DNA of 11,437 bases, from positions 1-11,437 of the forward strand of contig JBEKZL010000318.1 in the NCBI GenBank assembly GCA_049509915.1. Reading direction: 5' to 3'. Shown piece after piece: positions 1-6,474 of this stretch (position 1 is the stretch's first letter; the number at the start of each line of letters is the position of its first letter). The position numbers and the translations under genes are program-made. This stretch comes from JBEKYD01 sp049509915. Lineage in GTDB: Bacteria; Acidobacteriota; Terriglobia; Bryobacterales; Bryobacteraceae. Under the pieces are notes generated by a model. That model made no database searches and was not told the DNA's origin. It saw only the letters and a list, made by a program, of their open reading frames with translations.

Positions 1-2
1 GC

Positions 3-1118
3 GACACGGGGGAAGATCCCAAACTTCACCTCTTCGGACAACTCAAGCGGATCACCAAGCAGTGGCTCGACACTTGCCTGGTCTGCAAGGGCGGCACGTA
101 TCCTGCCCAGCTCATGTACCAGGAGCTTGCCGACATGGCGTGCGAGCGAATTACCGCCGCCATCACCCGGAAATTGGTGGGCACCAGCCCCATCAAGGCC
201 GTTCTTGATCCGTACAACCCCACAGGTTCCACCAGGCACGTAAAGTTCAACACGTCGAGGACCAGCCGCTGGCAGACCGACGCGCGCCGCTGCCACATCA
301 ACTGGATCATTCTGGATAGCGATTGGGAATCCGAGTTTTGCCGCGTGGCTGAGTCCCACCCTCGGGTGAAGGCCTACGTCAAGAACCACAACCTTGGTCT
401 GGAAGTGCCCTATCGGTACGGTTCTGAGGCGCGCAAGTATCTTCCGGATTTCATCGTGCTGGTGGATGACGGACGGGGCGACGACCTGCTTCACCTGATT
501 GTCGAAATCAAAGGATACCGCCGGGAGGATGCCAAAGAGAAGAAATCCACCATGGACACCTACTGGGTGCCCGGCGTGAATAATGACGGCCGGTATGGCC
601 GCTGGGCGTTCGCCGAGTTTACCGAGGCATACCAGATCGAAGCCGACTTTGCGGCGAAGGTAGAAGCTCAATTCGATGACATGATCGAGTCGGTGACCGC
701 CATGCCAACTAATTCAGACTCAACAGACTTGGAACGCGCCAATGCTTATATCGCGACGCAGCTCGGGGCTGACGCCAAGTGGGCAAGACTCAATAACGCA
801 GTTTTGGCGGCAATCAGGTCAACGCCGGAGCATGCGTTCCAGTTGTCGGATCTCGACGCTGTGTCGGAGTCTGCTTCATGCAGCGCGGACGAGACTCTGT
901 CACTGTTGGCGCTGCTTTCGGGCCGATCTGCGGGGATTCTTAAAATGGAGCTCCGATCTGAATCACCTAGCGGTTCTGAAATACCGCCGTCAGAGTTCAT
1001 CCGGATGTTGACAAATTGGTGGAGAGCGAAGTCGATTTCAGAGGCCACATGGCGCGAATGGGCATCAAGAATCTATGTACGCTGGGTTCCTGCGAGCGTG
1101 GGGGCAATTCACGAATGA
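3..1118 (+). CDS. Type III-like restriction subunit (BPTD_3080-type), C-terminal part, with extra C-terminal segment
   Basis: The frame is open from base 3, so the 5' part, including the helicase motor expected for this family, lies outside the window; 371 residues remain. Visible early landmarks are a Cys-containing stretch (LVCKGGTYPAQL) and, counted from the first internal Met at 114, a nuclease core: LEVPYRYGSEARKYLPDF with Asp112, then IVEIKGYR with Glu131 and Lys133. This is the D...ExK signature of a PD-(D/E)XK endonuclease. Known family: ATP-dependent translocating restriction subunits paired with a large adenine methyltransferase, which is present downstream. Family members as I remember them end near the SVTA at about residue 196. 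Here the frame continues for 138 residues with no stop, giving a helical, winged-helix-like tail ending in AIHE. The stop overlaps the next gene as ATGA. Family call is confident; the role of the tail is unknown. Confidence 0.88.
   Translation, partial: DTGEDPKLHLFGQLKRITKQWLDTCLVCKGGTYPAQLMYQELADMACERITAAITRKLVGTSPIKAVLDPYNPTGSTRHVKFNTSRTSRWQTDARRCHINWIILDSDWESEFCRVAESHPRVKAYVKNHNLGLEVPYRYGSEARKYLPDFIVLVDDGRGDDLLHLIVEIKGYRREDAKEKKSTMDTYWVPGVNNDGRYGRWAFAEFTEAYQIEADFAAKVEAQFDDMIESVTAMPTNSDSTDLERANAYIATQLGADAKWARLNNAVLAAIRSTPEHAFQLSDLDAVSESASCSADETLSLLALLSGRSAGILKMELRSESPSGSEIPPSEFIRMLTNWWRAKSISEATWREWASRIYVRWVPASVGAIHE
702..1118 (+). other. Appended 138-residue segment, possibly a former separate gene
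   Basis: This stretch is in frame with the restriction subunit and begins exactly at an ATG following the family's usual C-terminal residues (ESVTA then MPTN). A GGTGA at 692-696, complementary to the 16S tail, lies 5 bases before this ATG, so it could be translated on its own as well as read through. The polypeptide has a charged helix (LERANAYIATQLGADAKWAR), a segment like a helix-turn-helix or winged helix (about residues 225-285 counted from 114), and a Trp-rich end (NWWRAKSISEATWREW). I do not recognise it. Because it is directly coupled by ATGA to the small nuclease gene at 1115, it may be that protein's partner or DNA-binding subunit. This is inference. Confidence 0.4.
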
Positions 1119-1726
1119 CCGTCCCGCCCGGTACCCTTGCGGATTACGTGGATCGGCTCTCGCGGCGAGCGCCTGAGTACTTGGACCTAGTATCTGCCCA
1201 GACGGAGCAAGAGTTCGAAACCGTGTTCATTGGTCTTTTGGAGAAAGCCGTTGCTGGCATCGAGAAGAACAAAGGCCACTTCAACGGTTTGGATGAGGAG
1301 GCGTTGACGGCTGTCCTCGTCTTGGCCCTGACCATGCCGGGGCTTACGGTGACGCAAGAAGCTCATTCCAACGGTCACGTTGATCTCACCATCGAAGCGG
1401 ACCACTGCGTCCCAATGCGCAGGAAACTGGGGGAGGCGAAGATTTATAAAGGCCCGGCCTATCACGTGAAGGGCATCGGGCAATTGCTTGGAAGATATAC
1501 AACCGGCAGGGAAGGCCGCGGCTTCTTGGTCGTCTACGTCAAGAAGCCTGCAATCGCCGACCTGATCAAGAACTTGCGCCACAAGATGGACACAGACCTC
1601 CCTCTTCAGCAGCGCGGCGCTACCCAGGATCATCCGATGAAATGGTCTTTCGTTTCAGTTCACGGTCATTCATGCGGCGAGGATCTTGAGATAGGCCATA
1701 TTGGGTGTAATCTTCATGTCAAGTGA
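1115..1726 (+). CDS. Small stand-alone PD-(D/E)XK nuclease-like protein
   Basis: A 203-residue protein starting at the ATG of an ATGA overlap with the restriction gene. The same frame is open further upstream, but the coupled start is the natural one. The N-terminal 60 residues are helical. The core then reads like a restriction endonuclease fold: acidic helix DEEALTAVLVLAL (about 60-72), GHVDLTIE with Asp90, GEAKIYKG with Glu107 and Lys109, then GIGQLLGRY with Gln123 (the QxxxxY type of helix) and a hydrophobic strand GFLVVYVKK. All expected catalytic positions seem present, so an active Mg-dependent nuclease is plausible. There is no DNA-binding or motor domain of its own, which suggests that it works with the upstream segment or with the restriction/modification proteins. 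I do not recognise a named family. Nuclease fold is an inference from motifs; substrate unknown. Confidence 0.75.
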   Translation: MTVPPGTLADYVDRLSRRAPEYLDLVSAQTEQEFETVFIGLLEKAVAGIEKNKGHFNGLDEEALTAVLVLALTMPGLTVTQEAHSNGHVDLTIEADHCVPMRRKLGEAKIYKGPAYHVKGIGQLLGRYTTGREGRGFLVVYVKKPAIADLIKNLRHKMDTDLPLQQRGATQDHPMKWSFVSVHGHSCGEDLEIGHIGCNLHVK

Positions 1727-1773
1727 TCGATTCTCCCGCGCAAGTAACCGAAGTTTGCAGTTGACAGATGATT

Positions 1774-1777
1774 AGGA
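1774..1777 (+). promoter_or_regulatory. Ribosome binding site of the methyltransferase
   Basis: AGGA, 6 bases before the ATG at 1784. It supports that start and indicates independent initiation after the 57-base gap that follows the small nuclease gene. Confidence 0.6.
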
Positions 1778-1783
1778 CACACG

Positions 1784-4600
1784 ATGGCCAACCAGAATAA
1801 GCGCATCACCCAGCCACCCAAGAAGACGGTCGAAACGCTGACCCATGAGGAGGCTTCGCGCAAGAATATTCCCACCGCCGAGTTCCAGTCCGTAATGCGG
1901 AAGGACGAGCAAACCCCGATTCGCGTCGCTTATGAGCGGCGCAACCGCGACCTGGACCCGCAACTGGTGTGGCGCGGCAAGGACGAACAGGACTGGTCCG
2001 ATCTGGTGACACATGGGCCGCCGCTCTACATTCAGGAAAAAGTGCATCCGAAGGTTTTGATTGACGATCTGTTGCGCCGTAGCAAAGCCGATCAGGATGC
2101 TGGCGAGGATCAAATAAACCTCTTTGCCGATTTCAACGGCCTACCGGACGACGACGCCAAGACCGAGTTCTACCAGCACGATGCGAACTGGAGCAATCGC
2201 ATGATTCTCGGCGATAGTTTGCAGGTGATGGCGTCGTTGGCGGAACGGGAGGGGCTGCGGGGGCAGGTGCAGTGCATCTACATCGATCCGCCGTATGGGA
2301 TCAGATTTAACTCCAACTTCCAGTGGTCAACGACTAGCCGGACGGCTACAGAGGGCAACATTGAGCAAATCACACGTGAACCTGAGCAAGTGAAAGCCTT
2401 TCGTGACACTTGGCGGGATGGGATTCACTCTTATCTGACGTACCTACGGGACCGGCTGACATTGGCGCGGGACCTCCTGGCCGATTCAGGATCGATCTTT
2501 GTGCAGATCGGAGACGAGAATGTTCATTTGATCAGGGCGCTGATGGATGAGATATTCTCGCCGAAGAATTTCTGTTCATTGATTGCATTCTCGAAGACCT
2601 CCGGACTTTCCAGAGACATCATTTCCCGTACGAATGATTTTCTTATCTGGTTTGCGAAGGATCTCCAGTCACTCAAGGTCAGGAAGCTGTATAAGCAAAA
2701 GAAGCTGGGCGATGAGGGGTCCAAGGAGTACTTCAACGTCGAATATGATATTGACCGCCGGCGTCCTACTACTGAGGCTGAGATTGCGAATTCCAGGCCA
2801 GCGCGGCTCGACGAGAGAATCTTTGCTTATGATTCAATCGTATCTGGCGGCAGTGAAAGGCCGGAGAACCAAACGATCACATTCGAATATGACTCCACCA
2901 GCTTCACGCTGAGCTGCGGCGCGAATCGGAACTGGAAGGCTGGGTATGCGGGTACCAAGAAGCTTTGGAAGATCGGGCGGTTGGCCAAACGGGAGGGGCT
3001 TAGGATCTACAAGAGATATTTCGAAGATTTCCCGTTTGTCAACTATTCGACCATTTGGGATGACGCACGCGGCGAAACGGACATGACATACGTTGTCCAA
3101 ACCGCACGCAAGGTTATAGAGCGCGCGATCTTGCTGACGACCGATCCCGGCGATCTCGTCCTCGATCCCACCTGCGGCTCTGGCACTTCCTCCTACGTTG
3201 CCGAACAATGGGGTCGGCGCTGGATCACAATTGATACTTCGCGCGTCGCGCTCGCGCTCGCGCGCGCCCGTATCATGGGTGCCCGCTATCCCTACTATCT
3301 CCTCGCTGACAGCAAGGACGGTCAGCAGAAGGAGGCTGAAGTCACCCACTCAATTCCGTCGGATGCCGCGACACGCGGCGACCTCCGCCAGGGATTCGTC
3401 TATGAGCGTGTGCCGCACATCACGCTCAAGTCAATCGCCAACAACTCCGAGATCGACGTGATCTGGGATAGGTTCCAGAGCCCACTCGAGCCGCTGCGCG
3501 CGCAGCTCAACTCGGCCCTCAAACAGAAATGGGAAGAATGGGAAATCCCCCGCGAGGCTGACGGGAAATGGCCCCAGAATGCTAAGAACTTGCACGCCGA
3601 GTGGTGGCAGCAGCGCATTGCACGCCAGAAGGAAGTCGACGCCTCCATTGCCGCTAAAGCGGACTTCGAATACCTCTACGACAAGCCCTACGCCGATCAG
3701 CGAAAGGTCCGCGTAGCCGGGCCGTTCACCGTCGAAAGCCTCTCGCCGCACCGCGTGATGGCCGTCGGCGAGAACGACGAATTGATCGACGGTGGTGCAG
3801 TATCAAGAGGCGGAGACGAGCAGGGCTTCATCCAGATGATCGTGGAAAACCTCAAGACCGCAGGCGTGCAGCAGTCGCACAAGGAGGACAAGATCACGTT
3901 TTCTTCTATCGCGCCATGGCCGGGGGATCTCGTCTGCGCCGAAGGCCGCTACATTGAAGGCGACAGAGACTCTGGCAACGAGAAACGTGCGGCCATTTTC
4001 ATCGGCCCCGAGTTCGGCACCGTTTCCCGTCCCGACCTAGTCGCCGCCGCCCGCGAGGCCGGGGATGCTGGTTTCGACGTGCTGATCACTTGCGCATTCA
4101 ACTACGACGCCCATTCCTCTGAATTCAATAAGCTCGGACGTATTCCGGTGCTTAAGGCGCGCATGAATGCCGACTTGCACATGGCCGACGACCTGAAGAA
4201 TACCGGCAAGGGGAACCTGTTCGTCATCTTCGGTGAGCCGGATATCGAGATTCTCCCGGTGCCGGGCGGGCAGATCCGGGTGAAGGTCAACGGCGTGGAC
4301 GTATTCCATCCGAACACCGGCGAGGTCCGCAGCGACGGTGCCGATGGGATCGCCTGCTGGTTCGTCGACACCGACTACAACGAAGAGAGCTTCTTCGTCC
4401 GCCACGCCTATTTCCTGGGCGCGAACGATCCATACAAGGCGCTTAAGACCACGCTGAAGGCCGAGGTCAACGAAGAAGCCTGGGCCACGCTGAACAGCGA
4501 CACATCGCGGCCCTTCAACAAACCCGAGTCCGGGCGCATCGCGGTGAAGGTCATCAACCATCTTGGCGACGAGGTAATGAAAGTGTTTAGAGTGGAATGA
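1784..4600 (+). CDS. Site-specific DNA methyltransferase, beta class (type III-like modification subunit)
   Basis: A 938-residue N6-adenine/N4-cytosine methyltransferase. Motif order is that of the beta class: the catalytic DPPY at 168-171 (CIYIDPPYG), a motif VIII-like strand with GSIFVQIGDEN (236-246), a variable target-recognition region at about 260-430, then the AdoMet-binding motif I, DPTCGSGT, at 461-468, followed by WITIDTSR. The 430 residues after the catalytic core are unusually long compared with classical type III Mod proteins; their composition and ending (GDEVMKVFRVE) match what I recall of large methyltransferases partnered with BPTD_3080-type restriction subunits. It presumably protects host DNA from the upstream nuclease, and one of the two supplies the recognition sequence. 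All motifs are intact, with no frameshift. The recognition region is visibly lower in GC than the flanks (see findings). The stop overlaps a tiny ORF as ATGA. Confidence 0.93.
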   Translation: MANQNKRITQPPKKTVETLTHEEASRKNIPTAEFQSVMRKDEQTPIRVAYERRNRDLDPQLVWRGKDEQDWSDLVTHGPPLYIQEKVHPKVLIDDLLRRSKADQDAGEDQINLFADFNGLPDDDAKTEFYQHDANWSNRMILGDSLQVMASLAEREGLRGQVQCIYIDPPYGIRFNSNFQWSTTSRTATEGNIEQITREPEQVKAFRDTWRDGIHSYLTYLRDRLTLARDLLADSGSIFVQIGDENVHLIRALMDEIFSPKNFCSLIAFSKTSGLSRDIISRTNDFLIWFAKDLQSLKVRKLYKQKKLGDEGSKEYFNVEYDIDRRRPTTEAEIANSRPARLDERIFAYDSIVSGGSERPENQTITFEYDSTSFTLSCGANRNWKAGYAGTKKLWKIGRLAKREGLRIYKRYFEDFPFVNYSTIWDDARGETDMTYVVQTARKVIERAILLTTDPGDLVLDPTCGSGTSSYVAEQWGRRWITIDTSRVALALARARIMGARYPYYLLADSKDGQQKEAEVTHSIPSDAATRGDLRQGFVYERVPHITLKSIANNSEIDVIWDRFQSPLEPLRAQLNSALKQKWEEWEIPREADGKWPQNAKNLHAEWWQQRIARQKEVDASIAAKADFEYLYDKPYADQRKVRVAGPFTVESLSPHRVMAVGENDELIDGGAVSRGGDEQGFIQMIVENLKTAGVQQSHKEDKITFSSIAPWPGDLVCAEGRYIEGDRDSGNEKRAAIFIGPEFGTVSRPDLVAAAREAGDAGFDVLITCAFNYDAHSSEFNKLGRIPVLKARMNADLHMADDLKNTGKGNLFVIFGEPDIEILPVPGGQIRVKVNGVDVFHPNTGEVRSDGADGIACWFVDTDYNEESFFVRHAYFLGANDPYKALKTTLKAEVNEEAWATLNSDTSRPFNKPESGRIAVKVINHLGDEVMKVFRVE

Positions 4601-4674
4601 TGACAAGGAAAACCGGCATGAGAAGTAGTGCGGCTAAGCTACTACCATCTGGCAACAACGAAGGGCAAGAATGA
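4597..4674 (+). CDS. Possible 25-residue bridging ORF
   Basis: A 25-codon frame beginning at the ATG of an ATGA shared with the methyltransferase stop and ending at the TGA of another ATGA shared with the start of the ATPase gene. The peptide starts MMTRKTGMRSS and is basic at first, then polar, with no recognisable domain. Its value may be only translational coupling across the 70-base gap, or it may be the scar of a deleted gene. The ATPase gene also has its own AAGGG at 4661-4665, so coupling is not strictly needed. A weak hairpin (GTAGT 4625-4629 with ACTAC 4641-4645) falls inside it. Existence as a translated product is unproven. Confidence 0.25.
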   Translation: MMTRKTGMRSSAAKLLPSGNNEGQE

Positions 4675-6422
4675 TCACTCGATTGACCTTGCGCAATTTC
4701 AAAAGCGTGGGCGAGCAAACCTACGAGTTCACTCAGTTCGATCTGCTCGTGGGGCGAAACAATAGCGGCAAGAGCACTGTTCTCCAGGCTCTGGCCATCT
4801 GGCAGTTTTGCGTGGACGAGTTTCATCGATCCAAGCGCAGCGGTTCCAAGGGCATCCAGGTAGTACTGCCGAACTTCACAGCGTTGCCAGTACCGGAGTT
4901 CAACCTGCTGTGGAAGGACCGCACGGATCGCTATTGGCCCCTGGTCGACGGCAAGAAGAAACAGGAGTATATCCTGATCGGCATCGACGTGGAATGGAGG
5001 CAAGCTACAGGAACAACAGCCGCGTTTGGCGTGGAATTACGCTATCACTCATCTCAGACCATTTACGCCATTCCGAGCGGTGGGTGGGAAATATTCCGCG
5101 ATTACGAGCAACGCGGGGACTTGCCAAGGATTGCCTATGTACCGCCATTTTCCGGCCTGGAGCCTACGGAGAAGTGGCTGGATGAGGCCCCAATCCGCCA
5201 GCAAGTCGGAAAAGGACAGCCTGGCAGCGTGCTGCGCAATCTGCTGTTGCGGGTGTGTCCTTCGCCTTCCCGCGGACCGGTTGGGCGCGCCGCAAAGGGT
5301 TATTCAGCGCCGGCAGACTGGAAAGAATTGGCGGGCATCATCAAGCGTTGGTTCTCGGTCGAGATACACGAGCCGGGATACGACTCGGCCAAGGATGTCT
5401 ACATCACTGTCGAGTACCGTCAAAACGACAAGGATTTCGATATCATCGCCGGGGGGAGCGGGTTCCATCAGGCGTTGACCCTGCTGGCTTTTTTGTACGG
5501 TTATCGGCCGACGACCATCCTGCTCGACGAGCCCGATGCCCACTTGCATGTGAACCTCCAACGCGAGATTCTCGATCACTTTAGGCGAAAAGCCGTTGAA
5601 ACGAACACACAGTTTTTGATCGCCACGCACGCGGAGGAGTTTGTGCGCGGCGTGAATGCCGGCCAGATCGTGTCCCTTTTAGATCAAGCGCCGAGGCGCG
5701 TGCAGTCGGCGCCTGAGGTGCTGCGCGCCATGGCGGAAGTCTCGAATGAGGAGATTGCGCGCCTGATGGCGTCGCCATACATCCTCTATGTGGAGGGGGA
5801 AAGTGACGAACGCATCCTGCGTGCATGGGCGAACCAATGCGGCGCTGAAGCCTCCATGGACAAAGTGTGTTTCAAATCGATGGGTGGCGGCGACAAGCAG
5901 AGCATGAAAACCAGGGCGGACGAGCACTTCGAGGCTCTGAAACAAATCATCCCGGAGGTCTCACGGTTGATGCTCCTCGACTACGACGATAGGGCCACCT
6001 TCCATCCGGAGCCGAATAACCCCACGTTGGTCGAGTGGAAGCGCAAGAACATCGAGAACTACTTGCTGGTGCCGGATGCCTGGAAGCGGGCGGCCCTGCG
6101 ATACGGTGAGGGCGAACTGTTTGTGCAGCCAGTCTTACAGGCAATCGACGACTTCTTTGTGGGGCAGAATCTTACTCTGCCACCGGGAAAGACGTGGCGG
6201 AATGTGACGGCGAACGTGTTTAGCGCGGTGGATGGCAAGCGCATTTTGTTTGAGGACGACAACTCGCTTTTTCAGCAACTGCGAACTGGCACGCCCTCGG
6301 TGCAACTCATTCGGGAGCAGATAGCCGTCAGTATGGTGGCCGACGAAATTCATGACGATGTCCATCAATTCGTCGGCAAACTTGTCGCTTTGACTGGAAC
6401 TGATCCAGGAATCTCGGCATAG
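4671..6422 (+). CDS. OLD/GajA-like AAA ATPase with TOPRIM nuclease domain
   Basis: 583 residues, close to the roughly 578 of Gabija GajA. The N-terminal ABC-type ATPase shows LTLRNFKSVGE, Walker A GRNNSGKST (28-36), a signature-like GGSGFHQAL (261-269), Walker B TILLDEPDAHLH (282-293) and the switch His in ATHAEE (318-323). A C-terminal TOPRIM domain follows: ILYVEGESDERIL with Glu375, LMLLDYDD with Asp437 and Asp439, and KNIENYLLVP (459-468). Known family: OLD-family nucleases, in which ATP or dimerisation controls a metal-dependent DNA-nicking TOPRIM site. The start is supported by AAGGG five bases upstream. The next gene is a UvrD-type helicase, the classic class 2 OLD or Gabija partner. 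Alternative: a fused PARIS-like ATPase/DUF4435 protein, less likely because of length and the helicase neighbour. No missing key residue was seen. Confidence 0.87.
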   Translation: MITRLTLRNFKSVGEQTYEFTQFDLLVGRNNSGKSTVLQALAIWQFCVDEFHRSKRSGSKGIQVVLPNFTALPVPEFNLLWKDRTDRYWPLVDGKKKQEYILIGIDVEWRQATGTTAAFGVELRYHSSQTIYAIPSGGWEIFRDYEQRGDLPRIAYVPPFSGLEPTEKWLDEAPIRQQVGKGQPGSVLRNLLLRVCPSPSRGPVGRAAKGYSAPADWKELAGIIKRWFSVEIHEPGYDSAKDVYITVEYRQNDKDFDIIAGGSGFHQALTLLAFLYGYRPTTILLDEPDAHLHVNLQREILDHFRRKAVETNTQFLIATHAEEFVRGVNAGQIVSLLDQAPRRVQSAPEVLRAMAEVSNEEIARLMASPYILYVEGESDERILRAWANQCGAEASMDKVCFKSMGGGDKQSMKTRADEHFEALKQIIPEVSRLMLLDYDDRATFHPEPNNPTLVEWKRKNIENYLLVPDAWKRAALRYGEGELFVQPVLQAIDDFFVGQNLTLPPGKTWRNVTANVFSAVDGKRILFEDDNSLFQQLRTGTPSVQLIREQIAVSMVADEIHDDVHQFVGKLVALTGTDPGISA

Positions 6423-6474
6423 AACAATCGGCGTGGGCCGCTATGAACTCTCTCATGAGCCACTCGAGAAACTA

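Noticed and set aside
1761..1766. Perfect TTGACA upstream of the methyltransferase gene
   Set aside because: The position 17 bases downstream is the start codon itself, with no -10-like hexamer, so it is not a promoter by any usual spacing.
3241..3270. GCGC-rich quasi-repeat in the methyltransferase gene
   Set aside because: It simply encodes the Ala/Arg-rich helix after motif I (TSRVALALARAR), a normal feature of these enzymes with many GCG/CGC codons.
4671..6422. Reading of the ATPase-TOPRIM protein as a fused PARIS (AriA-AriB) system
   Set aside because: At 583 residues it is shorter than expected for such a fusion, and a UvrD-type helicase follows, which fits the OLD/Gabija arrangement better.
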